From Maribellus comscasis (lineage in GTDB: Bacteria > Bacteroidota > Bacteroidia > Bacteroidales > Prolixibacteraceae): DNA of 64,000 nt. Numbering within the stretch: the first letter of the stretch is position 1; each line of letters starts with the position of its first letter. Positions 26,001-36,699 of the stretch are shown piece after piece. The stretch covers positions 1,054,001-1,118,000 of the forward strand of contig NZ_CP046401.1 in the NCBI RefSeq assembly GCF_009762775.1. Direction: 5' to 3'. Made by a program: the position numbers and the translations under genes. The notes beneath the pieces were generated by a model that did no database searches, was not told where the DNA came from, and worked only from the letters and a program-made list of their open reading frames with translations.

Positions 26001-27878
26001 ATGAGACCTTTTTTGCAAGTTGAAAATCTTTCAAAGAGATGGGGAGAAATCATGCTCTTCGAAAATATTTCGTTTACGATTTTCGAAGGACAAAAAGTTG
26101 CGTTAATTGCAAAAAACGGAACCGGAAAATCAACACTGCTTAATCTTCTTGCTGACAAAGATTCGCCGGATTCGGGAATAATCACCCTTACAAACGATAT
26201 AAATATTGGCTATTTTGAACAAATACCAAACTTAAATCCTGAGAATACTGTTCTGGAAGAAATTTTTGAATCGGATAACCAAAAATTAAAAACAATAAAA
26301 GAGTTTGAGCTCGCCGTATCAAAAAACAATCAGAATGCAATTGCCAGCATTTCTGCTAAAATGGACGAGTTAAATGCCTGGGACTTTGAAGTTGAAATCA
26401 AACAAATTCTTACCGAGCTAAAAATTAATATTCTTGACAAACTGGTGGGAGGATTATCAGGCGGTCAACAAAAACGGTTGTCGCTTGCAAAAGTTCTGAT
26501 AAACAAACCCGACCTGTTGATACTGGATGAACCAACAAACCACCTTGACCTGGAAATGATTGAATGGTTGGAGGCTTACCTTGAAAAAACAAAATCGACA
26601 CTTTTAATGGTCACACACGACCGCTATTTTCTCGACCGTGTTTGTAACGAGATCATAGAAATGGAAGACAACCAGATATACCGATATCTGGGAAACTATT
26701 CTTATTTTCTTCAGAAACGAGATGAGCGAATTGAAATTCAACAGGCTACGGTTTCAAAAGCAAAGAACCTCTTACGTACGGAAATGGAATGGATGCGTCG
26801 AATGCCCAAAGCCCGCAGCCACAAAGCAAAATACAGGATCGATTCGTTTTATGATTTAAAAGACAAGGCATCACAAAAAATAAAAGAAGAAAATGTAAAT
26901 CTGAATGTAAAATCAGCCCGGCTTGGCAAAAAGATTATAGAACTCGAAAATGTTTCCAAATCTTTCCCGGGGGTTAAACTGATTGAAAATTTTAGTTACA
27001 AATTTTCACGCTTTGAAAAAGTTGGAATTGTAGGAAATAACGGCACCGGAAAATCTACTTTCTTAAACCTGATAACCAACAGTCTACAACCCGATTCCGG
27101 AGCAATTGAAATCGGACAAACAATAAAATTTGGATACTACAGACAGGAAGGAATTCAGTTTGATCCAAAAGACCGGGTTATTGACGCCGTTAATAAAATT
27201 GCAGAATATATTTACTTTGAAGATGGGACAAAAATGAGTGCAACGCAAATGCTTACGCACTTTTTGTTTCCCCCGGAAACTCAATACAACTATATTGAAA
27301 AACTTAGCGGAGGCGAGCAGCGAAGATTATATTTATGTACGGTTTTAATGGAAAACCCAAACTTTCTCATCCTTGACGAGCCGACAAACGATTTGGATAT
27401 CATGACTCTTAATGTTCTGGAAGAATACCTGCAGGCGTTTGCAGGATGCGTAATCGTTGTTTCGCACGACCGTTTTTTTATGGACAAAATAGTTGATCAC
27501 CTTTTTGTTTTTGAAGGGAACGGAGTTGTAACTGATTTCCCGGGAAATTATACCGTTTACAGAAATAAAGTTTTGGAGGATAAAGAAAAACAGGAAGCAA
27601 AAAAAACGGCCAATGTTTCCAAAGAAAAGCCCAAGAATACTTCCAATAAAGATACAGAAAAACGCAAACTCTCTTTCAAAGAAAAAAGAGAATTTGAGCA
27701 ATTGGAAAAAGACATTGCTAAATTGGAGGATAAAATAAATACAATTGAAGAAGAACTGAATTCAGGTAATTTGCCACACGATAAACTTTTTACAAAATCG
27801 GAAGAATTAACACAGATGAAGACTCAACTTGACGAAAAAGAATTTCGCTGGTTGGAATTAAGTGAATGGGAACAATAA
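26001..27878 (+). CDS. ABC-F family ATPase (Uup-like)
   Basis: A 625-residue soluble protein with two ABC ATPase domains and no membrane part. Domain 1 has Walker A AKNGTGKST (38-46), signature LSGGQQKR and Walker B LLILDEPTNHLD. Domain 2 has GNNGTGKST, LSGGEQRR and FLILDEPTNDLD. Between them is the ABC-F linker with MRRMPKARSHKAKYR. The C-terminal about 90 residues (from about 535) are Lys/Glu-rich and coiled-coil, as in Uup, which binds DNA or ribosomes. ABC-F proteins act on the ribosome E site; a resistance role cannot be excluded, but the Uup-like C terminus favours a housekeeping one. Confidence 0.92.
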   Translation: MRPFLQVENLSKRWGEIMLFENISFTIFEGQKVALIAKNGTGKSTLLNLLADKDSPDSGIITLTNDINIGYFEQIPNLNPENTVLEEIFESDNQKLKTIKEFELAVSKNNQNAIASISAKMDELNAWDFEVEIKQILTELKINILDKLVGGLSGGQQKRLSLAKVLINKPDLLILDEPTNHLDLEMIEWLEAYLEKTKSTLLMVTHDRYFLDRVCNEIIEMEDNQIYRYLGNYSYFLQKRDERIEIQQATVSKAKNLLRTEMEWMRRMPKARSHKAKYRIDSFYDLKDKASQKIKEENVNLNVKSARLGKKIIELENVSKSFPGVKLIENFSYKFSRFEKVGIVGNNGTGKSTFLNLITNSLQPDSGAIEIGQTIKFGYYRQEGIQFDPKDRVIDAVNKIAEYIYFEDGTKMSATQMLTHFLFPPETQYNYIEKLSGGEQRRLYLCTVLMENPNFLILDEPTNDLDIMTLNVLEEYLQAFAGCVIVVSHDRFFMDKIVDHLFVFEGNGVVTDFPGNYTVYRNKVLEDKEKQEAKKTANVSKEKPKNTSNKDTEKRKLSFKEKREFEQLEKDIAKLEDKINTIEEELNSGNLPHDKLFTKSEELTQMKTQLDEKEFRWLELSEWEQ

Positions 27879-27895
27879 AAAATACTGATTTTTAG

Positions 27896-28273
27896 CTAAA
27901 TATCCTCAAAATCAACATTTGTGTAGTCTTTGGCAGGCTCATCAAGTACAACTTCTTCTTCCAAATCTGCCTCCTCTGAAGCAGACTCCGGTTGATTTTT
28001 ACGAATATACCCTATTATCTCATCAAGGCTATCCGCAAACTTCTCAAAGTCTTCTTTATAAAGAAAGATTTTATGCTTTTCATAATGAAACTTACCATTA
28101 TCAGCATACTTTCTTTTGCTTTCCGTAATGGTTAAATAATATTCGTCATTACGTGTGCTTTTTACATCGAAGAAATACGTTCTCTTGCCTGCTCTAATTA
28201 CTTTAGAATGAATTTCCTGCCTAAAATTGCCTTCAGAACTCTTCATTCCATCCTTATTTTCAACGCTTTCCAT
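27896..28273 (-). CDS. DUF3276 / PUR-alpha-like nucleic-acid-binding protein
   Basis: A 125-residue protein of the Bacteroidota/spirochaete PUR-alpha-like family. The core (about 18-90) has the strand pattern FRQEIHSKVIRAGKRTYFFD, then STRNDEYYLTITESK, and a helix FEKFADSLDEIIGYI. An acidic C-terminal tail follows (about 95-125, EEADLEEEVVLDE). Homologues in Borrelia bind DNA and RNA; the Bacteroidota proteins are poorly studied. The gene is monocistronic with a -7 box TATTTTTG at 28314-28321 on the minus strand. Confidence 0.88.
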   Translation of the reverse strand: MESVENKDGMKSSEGNFRQEIHSKVIRAGKRTYFFDVKSTRNDEYYLTITESKRKYADNGKFHYEKHKIFLYKEDFEKFADSLDEIIGYIRKNQPESASEEADLEEEVVLDEPAKDYTNVDFEDI

Positions 28274-28313
28274 TCTTTGTTGTTTTCGATTTTTTTTACC
28301 AATGTTAGTATTC

Positions 28314-28321
28314 CAAAAATA
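28314..28321 (-). promoter_or_regulatory. -7 box of the DUF3276 gene
   Basis: TATTTTTG on the minus strand, 40 bases before the start codon. No clear -33 element is visible. Confidence 0.3.
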
Positions 28322-28460
28322 AAAAAATTATTTTAATATCCTTCTTATTGGCAATATTACCTCAACATTTACAGCACTTTGTACTAATTTATAATTATTC
28401 CATACAAACAAATAAAACCAATGAAAAACAGACAGTTAAGGAAAAGATCAGTTTCTAAGG

Positions 28461-29336
28461 CTATTTATAAATTGTTTTTTTTGACGCCAATAAAGTATTG
28501 TATAACAGCGAAACACGGGTCATAGGGCCAACGCCACCGGGAACCGGAGTGATGTACGAACACTTTTCAGCAACCTCTTCAAAAAGAACGTCTCCTTTTA
28601 ATTTGAATCCGGATTTTGTTTTGTCTGATTTAACCCTTGTTGTTCCTACATCGATAACAACGGCACCTTCTTTTACCATATTCCCTTTTACAAATTCGGG
28701 AACCCCCATGGCAACTATCAGAATATCAGCGCTTCGGCAAACTTCTTCCAAATCTTTTGTGCGGCTATGTGCAACTGTAACCGTTGCATTATTAGCTTTT
28801 TGCGACATCAAAACACTCATTGGCCGGCCTACAATATTACTTCTTCCCAGAACCACACAATTTTTCCCGCTGGTTTCAATATTATAGCGTTTCAATAATT
28901 CAACAATTCCAAACGGTGTTGCAGAAACAAATGACGGCAGCCCAATAACCATTCTGCCCACATTAATCGGATGAAATCCGTCTACATCTTTTTTGGGATC
29001 GATGGCTTCAATTACTTTTTGCTCTGAAATATGTTTTGGCAAAGGCAACTGAACAATAAATCCGTCCAAATCTTCATCATTATTCAATTCATGAACTTTA
29101 GCCAGCAACTCTTCTTCCGTAACATCATCTTCATAACGAATAAGCGATGATTTAAAACCAACGGCCTCACAGTCTTTAATTTTGTATGCTACATAGGTTT
29201 CACTTCCACCGTCGTGGCCCACAAGAACAGCAACAAGGTGAGGTGTTTTTTCACCGTTTTCTTTCATTATCGCTACTTCAGCAGCAATTTCCTGCTTCAT
29301 CTCAGCAGCAATCTTTTTTCCGTCGATTAAAATCAT
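28461..29336 (-). CDS. folD: methylenetetrahydrofolate dehydrogenase / methenyl-THF cyclohydrolase
   Basis: A 291-residue bifunctional folate enzyme, normal length. Catalytic segment [13 protein letters not shown] (about 48-60, with the conserved Lys), [19 protein letters not shown], and the nucleotide-binding [10 protein letters not shown] are all present, as is the C-terminal [11 protein letters not shown]. It interconverts 5,10-methylene-THF, methenyl-THF and 10-formyl-THF. It is 66 bases downstream of ffh on the same strand and may share its transcript. Confidence 0.97.
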   Translation of the reverse strand: MILIDGKKIAAEMKQEIAAEVAIMKENGEKTPHLVAVLVGHDGGSETYVAYKIKDCEAVGFKSSLIRYEDDVTEEELLAKVHELNNDEDLDGFIVQLPLPKHISEQKVIEAIDPKKDVDGFHPINVGRMVIGLPSFVSATPFGIVELLKRYNIETSGKNCVVLGRSNIVGRPMSVLMSQKANNATVTVAHSRTKDLEEVCRSADILIVAMGVPEFVKGNMVKEGAVVIDVGTTRVKSDKTKSGFKLKGDVLFEEVAEKCSYITPVPGGVGPMTRVSLLYNTLLASKKTIYK

Positions 29337-29402
29337 TTAATTTCTTTTTGAATTCCGGATATTTGCTAAACGATCAAATAAAATTCTGTGGTTTAGCTTA
29401 AT

Positions 29403-30743
29403 TTAAAACCTTCTTCCTCCGCGCTGCATTCCGCTCATCACGCGTTGCATATTTTTACCCTGTGAAACCATTTTCATCATTTTCCGGGTTTCAGTAAATT
29501 GTTTCAAAAGGCGATTAACTTCCTGAATATTTGAACCAGAGCCGTCTGCAATTCTTTTTCTGCGGCTTCCGTTAATTAGTGAGGGGTTTTCACGCTCCTC
29601 ATTTGTCATGGAAAAAATAATGGCTTCAATACTTTTAAAAGCATCATCATCCAAATCCATGTTCTTCATTGCCTTTCCCATTCCCGGAATCATGGACATC
29701 ACGTCTTTCAGATTTCCCATCTTTTTTATCTGGTTTATCTGCTTCAGGAAATCGTTAAAATTGAATGTATTTTTTGCAAGCTTATTCTGCAGCTTTTTCG
29801 CTTCCTCTGCATCAAACTGTTCCTGTGCTTTTTCTACCAAAGAAACAATATCCCCCATTCCCAAAATACGATCAGCCATACGGTCGGGGTGGAAAACATC
29901 AATGGCATCCACTTTTTCGCCGGTACCTACAAATTTGATTGGCTTTTCAACTACCGATCGGATAGAAAGTGCAGCACCGCCGCGGGTATCACCGTCGAGT
30001 TTGGTAAGAACAACACCGTCGAAATCCAAACGATCGTTAAATTCTTTGGCGGTATTTACTGCATCCTGACCAGTCATTGAATCGACAACAAACAGAATTT
30101 CTTCCGGATCAACTGCTTTTTTTATCGCCGCAATTTCATTCATCATCTGTTCGTCAACGGCCAAACGACCTGCGGTATCGACAATGACTACATCATATCC
30201 TTTATTTTTGGCTTCTTTAATCGCAGCCTTTGCAATTTTTACAGGGTCCATGTTCCCTTCTTCGGTATAAACCGGAACATTGATTTGCTCTCCCAGTACT
30301 TTTAACTGATCGATTGCCGCCGGACGGTAAACATCGCCTGCTACCAAAAGCGGATGGCGTCCTTTTTTGCTTTTCAACAAATTGGCCAGCTTACCTGAGA
30401 ATGTGGTTTTCCCTGAACCTTGTAATCCCGACATCAGAATTACGGTAGGATTACCGGTGAGATTCACATCTTCAAATTTACCTCCCATTAACGATGTCAA
30501 CTCGTCTTTTACGATCTTCACCATCAACTGCCCAGGCTTAACCGCTGTAAGCACTTGTTGTCCGAGCGCTTTTTCCTTTACATCATCGGTGAATTTTTTG
30601 GCAATTCTAAAGTTGACGTCGGCATCAAGCAACGCACGACGAATATCTTTTAACGTTTCAGCTACGTTAATTTCGGTAATCATTCCCTGGCCCTTCAGTA
30701 TTTTGAAGGACTTCTCCAGCCTGTCACTTAAATTCTCAAACAT
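29403..30743 (-). CDS. ffh: signal recognition particle protein Ffh
   Basis: A 446-residue SRP54-type GTPase that binds 4.5S RNA and signal sequences. N domain about 1-95; G domain with GLQGSGKTT (106-114), DTAGRL and TKLDGD; Met-rich M domain from about 325 with [19 protein letters not shown] and [12 protein letters not shown], the RNA-binding part. The protein ends RGGRRF. A -7 box lies upstream at 30770. Confidence 0.97.
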   Translation of the reverse strand: MFENLSDRLEKSFKILKGQGMITEINVAETLKDIRRALLDADVNFRIAKKFTDDVKEKALGQQVLTAVKPGQLMVKIVKDELTSLMGGKFEDVNLTGNPTVILMSGLQGSGKTTFSGKLANLLKSKKGRHPLLVAGDVYRPAAIDQLKVLGEQINVPVYTEEGNMDPVKIAKAAIKEAKNKGYDVVIVDTAGRLAVDEQMMNEIAAIKKAVDPEEILFVVDSMTGQDAVNTAKEFNDRLDFDGVVLTKLDGDTRGGAALSIRSVVEKPIKFVGTGEKVDAIDVFHPDRMADRILGMGDIVSLVEKAQEQFDAEEAKKLQNKLAKNTFNFNDFLKQINQIKKMGNLKDVMSMIPGMGKAMKNMDLDDDAFKSIEAIIFSMTNEERENPSLINGSRRKRIADGSGSNIQEVNRLLKQFTETRKMMKMVSQGKNMQRVMSGMQRGGRRF

Positions 30744-30769
30744 GCTTTAAAACTTTTCTAAATGAGTTG

Positions 30770-30777
30770 CAAAAATA
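30770..30777 (-). promoter_or_regulatory. -7 box of ffh
   Basis: TATTTTTG on the minus strand, 26 bases before the ffh start codon. No good -33 element is seen. Confidence 0.35.
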
Positions 30778-30917
30778 AAGTTTAAAGTTGAATGATAAAA
30801 GTTTAGAAAAAAAAGTTTGTCGCAATTTTATCAGCAATTCCTCTTTGTAGATAATTGTTTCCCGAAAATACAACCGAGAGTCCGGTATAAACACAAGTTT
30901 CGAAAAATTTCTTTTGC

Positions 30918-30925
30918 TAACTTTG
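30918..30925 (+). promoter_or_regulatory. -7 box of tex
   Basis: TAACTTTG fits TAnnTTTG and ends 19 bases before the tex ATG, consistent with a short leader. A weak TTTC lies 16 bases upstream of it. Confidence 0.45.
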
Positions 30926-30944
30926 TGTTCCGAAAACAAAAAAT

Positions 30945-33077
30945 ATGAAAACTCAAATCATCGAAATTATAGCACAAAACCTTGGCGTAAGGACCAATCA
31001 GGTTTTGAACACCATAAATTTATTAAACGAAGGCGCTACCGTTCCGTTTATTTCGCGTTACAGAAAAGAGCGCACGGGCAGTTTGGACGAAGTTCAGATT
31101 TCAGAAATAAAAGAGCAAAACGAGAAATTTACGGAACTGGAAAAAAGGAAGGAAACCATTCTAAAAACCATTGACGAGCAGGAAAAACTTACGTCCGAAT
31201 TAAAAGCGAGGATTGAGAATTGTTTTGATGCCGTTGAACTGGAAGATATTTACCTTCCCTACAAACCCAAACGCCGGACCAAAGCCACCATCGCCCGCGA
31301 AAAAGGACTGGAACCGCTGGCTAAAATAATAATGAAGCAAGTGGAACGAGATCCCGTTTTTCAGGCCAATTCGTTTTTGAATGAAGATGTGGAAACTGCA
31401 GAAGACGCACTTTCAGGTGCCCGCGATATTATTGCAGAGTGGATAAGCGAAAACGAAAAAGCAAGAAATATTGTTCGCCGCGGTTTTGATTTGGGAGCGG
31501 TTATTTCATCGAAAGTAGTAAAAGGCAAAGAGGAAGAAGCCGCCAAATACCGCGATTATTTTGACTGGAACGAACCTCTAAAAAAATGCCCTTCGCACCG
31601 TTTACTGGCAATGCGTCGTGGTGAAAACGAAGGATTTTTGAGGGTTTCTGTTTCGCCCGATGAAGAACGTGTTTTGGAAAATCTGGAACGCTTTTTTATT
31701 CGAGGGAATAATGAAAGTTCGGATCAGGTTGCGCTGGCTGTAAAAGACAGTATGAAACGGTTGGTTCAACCGTCAATTGAAACTGAGTTTGCCAATCTTT
31801 CAAAAGAAAAAGCCGACGAAGAAGCGATTAAAGTGTTTGCCGAAAATCTGAAGCAACTTTTGCTTGCGCCGCCATTGGGGCAGAAACGAATTCTGGCCAT
31901 CGACCCGGGTTACCGCACGGGCTGTAAAGTGGTTTGTTTAGACGCCCAGGGAAACTTGTTGCACAACGAAACCATTTATCCGCACAAACCGCAGGAAGAA
32001 CGAAAAATGGCGGCAAAAAAAATCACTTCGATGGTGGAAGTGTACCAAATTGATGCGGTTGCCATAGGAAACGGAACCGCCAGCCGCGAAACTGAAGCCT
32101 TTATAAAAAAACTGCGCTACAACCGAGAAATTCGGGTGTATGTGGTTAGCGAAGACGGTGCGTCGGTGTATTCGGCATCGTCGGTTGCGCGAAAAGAATT
32201 TCCTCAATACGATGTTACCGTACGAGGTGCGGTTTCTATTGGCCGAAGGTTGATGGATCCGCTGGCAGAATTAGTAAAAATAGATCCGAAAAGTATTGGA
32301 GTGGGACAATACCAGCACGATGTGGATCAGAAAAAATTGAAAAGCAGTTTGGACACTGTTGTCGAACTCAGCGTTAACTCGGTGGGTGTAAACCTAAATA
32401 CGGCCAGTCAGCATTTGCTAACCTACATTTCCGGGTTGGGGCCGCAACTGGCTGAAAATATTGTCGTTTTCAGAAAGAAGAACGGTGCTTTTTCTTCCCG
32501 AAACGAGTTGAAAGATGTGCCGCGAATGGGGCCAAAAGCATTTGAACAAGCTGCCGGTTTCCTTCGGATTCCGGATGCGGAGAATCCACTCGACAATTCA
32601 GCCGTTCACCCGGAGTCGTATAAAATTGTTCAAAAAATGGCCAAAGACCTAAAATGCGAACTAAAAGATTTGGTGCGCAACGAAACGATGGTTGCAAAAA
32701 TTAATTTCGAAAAATACCTGAGCGACGAAGTCGGCTGGCCAACGCTAAACGATATAAAAAACGAGCTGCAAAAACCGGGACGCGACCCGCGAAAACCCAT
32801 TAAAGTTTTCGAATTTGCCGAGGGAATTTTTTCCATCGAAGATTTAAGAGAAGGAATTGTTATTCCGGGCATTGTAAACAACATTACTAAATTTGGCGCT
32901 TTTGTCGATGTTGGCGTAAAACAATCGGGGCTGGTACACATTTCGGAACTGGCCGACCGTTTTATTTCGGATCCGAATGAAGTAGTAAAACTGCACCAGC
33001 ATGTAAAAGTACGTATAAAGGAAGTAGATGTCGCCCGCAAAAGGATTCAGCTTTCCATGCGGGGAGTGGAGCAGTAA
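30945..33077 (+). CDS. tex: Tex family RNA-binding transcription accessory protein
   Basis: A 710-residue protein with the full Tex layout: helical N-terminal part with FISRYRKERTGSLDE (about 35-49), a YqgF/RuvX-like domain starting RILAIDPGYRTGCK (about 321-334), a helix-hairpin-helix region (LNTASQHLLTYISGLGPQLA, about 484-503), and a C-terminal S1 domain (about 638-708, GIVNNITKFGAFVDVGV). It binds RNA and affects transcription and translation. The gene is noticeably richer in G+C than its surroundings, which gives long antisense open frames that are not genes. Confidence 0.95.
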   Translation: MKTQIIEIIAQNLGVRTNQVLNTINLLNEGATVPFISRYRKERTGSLDEVQISEIKEQNEKFTELEKRKETILKTIDEQEKLTSELKARIENCFDAVELEDIYLPYKPKRRTKATIAREKGLEPLAKIIMKQVERDPVFQANSFLNEDVETAEDALSGARDIIAEWISENEKARNIVRRGFDLGAVISSKVVKGKEEEAAKYRDYFDWNEPLKKCPSHRLLAMRRGENEGFLRVSVSPDEERVLENLERFFIRGNNESSDQVALAVKDSMKRLVQPSIETEFANLSKEKADEEAIKVFAENLKQLLLAPPLGQKRILAIDPGYRTGCKVVCLDAQGNLLHNETIYPHKPQEERKMAAKKITSMVEVYQIDAVAIGNGTASRETEAFIKKLRYNREIRVYVVSEDGASVYSASSVARKEFPQYDVTVRGAVSIGRRLMDPLAELVKIDPKSIGVGQYQHDVDQKKLKSSLDTVVELSVNSVGVNLNTASQHLLTYISGLGPQLAENIVVFRKKNGAFSSRNELKDVPRMGPKAFEQAAGFLRIPDAENPLDNSAVHPESYKIVQKMAKDLKCELKDLVRNETMVAKINFEKYLSDEVGWPTLNDIKNELQKPGRDPRKPIKVFEFAEGIFSIEDLREGIVIPGIVNNITKFGAFVDVGVKQSGLVHISELADRFISDPNEVVKLHQHVKVRIKEVDVARKRIQLSMRGVEQ

Positions 33078-33140
33078 ACTATGGAACCGTTCAAGAGTCA
33101 GTAGTCACTCCACTTCGATGTAGGATTGATAATCAAACAC

Positions 33141-34232
33141 CTAAAGACGAATGAATATCCTCTTCTTATACATAAAATAACAAACATACCACAACATAGC
33201 ACCAGCTAGAACTGTTGACAAAACAATCAGGAAAACTTCACCAGTCCATCCAAAAATTCGGTAGATGAATGGATCAACCAGTCCGGCAAAAAAACTTCGG
33301 AATCTACCGCCCATAAGATAGATGAACAAAGGATTCATTCCAAATACGGCAAAAAACATAGGTACCTTCTTAACATTTAACACATCAATTATCCAATATG
33401 AAATTGCCATTCCAATCAGGCACCAGCCTCCACTTACAATAATAAAAGAGCTGGTACAAATATGTTTAATTATCGGAATATACGGGCTCATGGCAAAACC
33501 AACAATTACTCCGGCTACCCCAACTGACAAAAGAACCAGAATCTTCTTTTTAGGCAGCCAGTCATTTTTTAATATGTAGCCAACAATTACTCCCCAAATA
33601 GTGTGCGCGGAAGTGGGAATAGCATTAAACGGCACCCAGTTTCCATGTTCCAGACTTCCTGTAAGCATTAAATCAGTCCACGACCCAAAGTTTTGCCCTG
33701 CTGTAAAAGGATGATTAAATCCGTCAACAGGCCAAAAACGGTATAACAAATCTGAAACAAGAATTAAAATAAATGAGATGAGCAACTGCCACACGATTTT
33801 TTTTCGCATGATGAGAAAGGCAAGCAGATATGTAACAGAAAGCTGTGCCATTACATTATTAAAATTTGAAGTAGTAGGACTCGAACTTATTGCCCAACCA
33901 ATCAGTAATAAAAAAAGACACCGAAGTAAGACGTGTTTGAACGTTTTCATCCAGCTATCTCCCCTGTCCCAACGTTTTGTTAGCGAAAACGGCATGGCAA
34001 TACCAACAATAAACATAAAAAAGGGCTGTATAAGATCCCAAAAATGAAGACCTTCCCATGGAACATGTTCCAATTGTTGTTGAAAAAAGCGTAAAACAAC
34101 GCCACTTTCGGATAAATCAATCTTACTAAACAACCCGCCAATGCCACCTACCAGCATAAACATTGTAAAACCACGAAAAAAGTCAATTGAAAAAATCCGA
34201 TCCTGTTCTTTGGATAAATTTGTTGTATTCAT
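33141..34232 (-). CDS. DUF5009 / heparan-alpha-glucosaminide N-acetyltransferase-like membrane acyltransferase
   Basis: A 363-residue polytopic membrane protein with about ten helices. The start (DFFRGFTMFMLVGGIGG) and HFWDLIQPFFMFIVGIAMPFSL are characteristic of the NagX/HGSNAT-like group, in which a His in the loop after helix 1 is used for acetyl transfer across the membrane. In Bacteroidota such genes often accompany glycan-degradation loci; none is adjacent here. The substrate is unknown. Confidence 0.85.
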   Translation of the reverse strand: MNTTNLSKEQDRIFSIDFFRGFTMFMLVGGIGGLFSKIDLSESGVVLRFFQQQLEHVPWEGLHFWDLIQPFFMFIVGIAMPFSLTKRWDRGDSWMKTFKHVLLRCLFLLLIGWAISSSPTTSNFNNVMAQLSVTYLLAFLIMRKKIVWQLLISFILILVSDLLYRFWPVDGFNHPFTAGQNFGSWTDLMLTGSLEHGNWVPFNAIPTSAHTIWGVIVGYILKNDWLPKKKILVLLSVGVAGVIVGFAMSPYIPIIKHICTSSFIIVSGGWCLIGMAISYWIIDVLNVKKVPMFFAVFGMNPLFIYLMGGRFRSFFAGLVDPFIYRIFGWTGEVFLIVLSTVLAGAMLWYVCYFMYKKRIFIRL

Positions 34233-34520
34233 TGGTTTAGATTTAACAAGTTCGGAAATTAAGTATAATATTTATGGAATTGGAATTTTTCCCGCGAAAA
34301 TATTTATCCGGTAGAAAATAAATTAAAAAAGAGATTTCTTTAGCAATGAATGATCCTTTAATTTGCAGGGTAACTATCTACTGTTTTGAAATCCCTTATT
34401 TCAGAAAATTATCTGCTTTATTTTCAAGAGACATTCAGTTCCGAAATTTTCGAGAACAACACTCACCCTTCCTCATTGCTCGTTTTGCTGTATTAACGGG
34501 CAGGTTTTCCAAAGGGTCTT

Positions 34521-34769
34521 TTATTCCTCGCTGTCATCCAGTAATTCCTCATTCTCAAATTCTTTTTCAAGAAAATCTTCTGCTTCCTCAACCAGTTGCG
34601 AAATTAAATCTTCATCTCCCGGTTCACCATCAATCCAGTGAATTTCCTGGTTATTCCAAAAATCATCAATATCGGCTTCAATAATAAAACGAGGATTTTC
34701 GGTATGAACCACAAAAATAGTATCCGGAGTTTCCAGAGAATTGTCGGCGAGTAAAAATCGTGGTAACAT
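34521..34769 (-). CDS. small acidic conserved hypothetical protein
   Basis: An 82-residue protein without signal peptide: a hydrophobic strand-rich N-terminal half (PRFLLADNSL, DTIFVVHTENPRFIIEA) and a strongly acidic helical C-terminal half (LVEEAEDFLEKEFENEELLDD). The composition and ATG start after an A/T-rich leader support a real gene over the overlapping plus-strand frame (34346-34684). I recognise no domain. It stands alone. Confidence 0.65.
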   Translation of the reverse strand: MLPRFLLADNSLETPDTIFVVHTENPRFIIEADIDDFWNNQEIHWIDGEPGDEDLISQLVEEAEDFLEKEFENEELLDDSEE

Positions 34770-35019
34770 GGCTTTATCTTTTTATCGTTAAATAATTGAA
34801 TGACTATAAACAATTGTATTGTTTCATTACAAACAAAAATAAGGGATTAAATTGATATAAGACACACAAAATCAGCTACGAATATTAAAATGATGTAAAA
34901 TAATACACTAAGCTAACATTTAGAAATTTAAAAATCTGATTTTATTGACTGACAATAATGCTTCCAAAATAGAAAGAGATTACTATTTTTAGCACTCTTA
35001 ATAAAAAAAACTGCCTGTA

Positions 35020-36699
35020 ATGAACAAACTAAATGACATCCTTTCTCTCATCGATGGTTATATTGGCGGATCTCAATGGTTCGTTTTCTTATTGTTGGGA
35101 ACCGGAATATTTTTTACCATTTACTTAAAATTTCCCCAGTTTCGGTATCTGAAACATTCCATTCGAATTGTACGTGGAAAATTTGACAAAGAAGGAGACA
35201 AGGGTGATACCTCTCATTTTCAGGCATTAACTACTGCTTTGTCGGGAACTGTTGGAACCGGAAATATTGCAGGAGTTGCTTTGGCCATCCATCTGGGAGG
35301 ACCGGCAGCATTGTTCTGGATGCTGGTAACCGCCGCTTTAGGAATGACAACCAAATTTGTTGAGGTTACACTTTCGCACAAATACCGTGAAACTGCTGCC
35401 GATGGTTCCATTGCCGGCGGCCCGATGTATTACATGAAAAACAGGCTAAATTTAAAGTGGCTGGCTGTAATTTTTGCTATTGCTACTATACTTTCCTCTT
35501 TCGGAACCGGAAACTTGCCACAGATCAACAGTATTTCCAATTCACTTTTCGAGACCTTTGGAATAAACCACATGCTCACGGGGGGAGTATTAGCTGTTCT
35601 TCTTGGCTTTGTTATTATTGGCGGAATTAAACGAATTGCCAGTGTAACATCAAGGCTTGTGCCTATTATGGCGTTAATATATTTTGTAGGTGCCATTGCT
35701 GTAATTATTTATAATTACGAAAATATTGTTCCATCGCTTGTTTCCATTTTTGGCGATGTATTCACAGGTTCAGCAGCAGCTGGTGGATTTTTAGGCGGAA
35801 GTATTGCATTTGCTTTTAACCGGGGCGTAAACCGCGGACTATTTTCCAACGAAGCAGGTCAGGGTTCGGCGCCGATTGCCCACGCAGCAGCACGTGCACA
35901 TGAGCCTGTTTCTGAAGGTTTGGTAGCACTTCTCGAACCTTTTATTGATACTATTATTATTTGTACCATAACCGGTTTGGTTTTGCTTTCGTCAGGGGTG
36001 TGGACCGAAAAAATGGAAAATACTTTTCAGGAAACAGATATGGTTGTTCTGGATGGAACTTATTCAGAAGGTAATAAGGAGGATGTGCAACAACTACACA
36101 ATTACCTGGTTGGAAAAGCCGACCTGCCATTGTTTACCGGAACGCTAAATGTGACTAACGGGATCATTGAAAACCAGCCAACCGTTTTGCATGCACGCTC
36201 GGTAGCCGAAGAAATAAAAGTTTGGATGAATGATCAGCCATACACCGGTAAAATAGAATTCGACGAAGGAAATATCGCAAGTGGCCAGGGTGTTACATTA
36301 ACCGGAAAATCGTTAATGCACAGCGCCCCTCTTACTACTGTTGCTTTTACCCGGAGTTGGTTTGGCGATTATGGAAAATACATTGTATCCATCGGTTTAC
36401 TGATGTTTGCCTTTTCAACGGCAATAAGCTGGTCGTATTATGGCGACCGCGCCGTTACTTATCTCTGGGGCTCAAACAAAGTAATATATTACCATATCAT
36501 TTATGTTATCGGATTTTTCCTGGCATCATTTACCGATACAACCATTATTTGGACACTCTCCGGAATTACTATCGCTTTGATGACCATTCCCAATTTATTT
36601 GGAATTCTCTCGCTGGCAAAAGAAATGAAACGTGAGGTGAAATCATTCTGGCAGGAATATGCAAACCGTTTCCCTGATGAAAAACTGCCAAAGGGATAA
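35020..36699 (+). CDS. AGCS family sodium:alanine/glycine symporter
   Basis: A 559-residue inner-membrane amino-acid carrier. The family core is present: [16 protein letters not shown] (about 72-87), [11 protein letters not shown], and [25 protein letters not shown] (about 268-292). It is about 100 residues longer than the usual 450. The extra part (about residues 328-445, starting after SSGVWTEK) is hydrophilic, inserted between two late helices, and probably faces the periplasm. Substrate is alanine or glycine by family. Single gene, no adjacent amino-acid enzyme. Confidence 0.93.
   Translation: MNKLNDILSLIDGYIGGSQWFVFLLLGTGIFFTIYLKFPQFRYLKHSIRIVRGKFDKEGDKGDTSHFQALTTALSGTVGTGNIAGVALAIHLGGPAALFWMLVTAALGMTTKFVEVTLSHKYRETAADGSIAGGPMYYMKNRLNLKWLAVIFAIATILSSFGTGNLPQINSISNSLFETFGINHMLTGGVLAVLLGFVIIGGIKRIASVTSRLVPIMALIYFVGAIAVIIYNYENIVPSLVSIFGDVFTGSAAAGGFLGGSIAFAFNRGVNRGLFSNEAGQGSAPIAHAAARAHEPVSEGLVALLEPFIDTIIICTITGLVLLSSGVWTEKMENTFQETDMVVLDGTYSEGNKEDVQQLHNYLVGKADLPLFTGTLNVTNGIIENQPTVLHARSVAEEIKVWMNDQPYTGKIEFDEGNIASGQGVTLTGKSLMHSAPLTTVAFTRSWFGDYGKYIVSIGLLMFAFSTAISWSYYGDRAVTYLWGSNKVIYYHIIYVIGFFLASFTDTTIIWTLSGITIALMTIPNLFGILSLAKEMKREVKSFWQEYANRFPDEKLPKG

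Noticed and set aside
26001..27878. ABC-F antibiotic resistance factor
   Set aside because: The long C-terminal coiled-coil and linker fit Uup-like housekeeping proteins better; no resistance context nearby.
28421..28525. 34-codon frame starting MKNRQLRKRS
   Set aside because: It runs into the 3' end of folD on the opposite strand and has no terminator or conserved look; likely chance.
29608..30069. 153-codon plus-strand frame
   Set aside because: Antisense to the G and M domains of ffh; composition Ser/Phe-rich.
34346..34684. 112-codon plus-strand frame
   Set aside because: Overlaps the small acidic protein gene on the other strand, whose composition is more protein-like.
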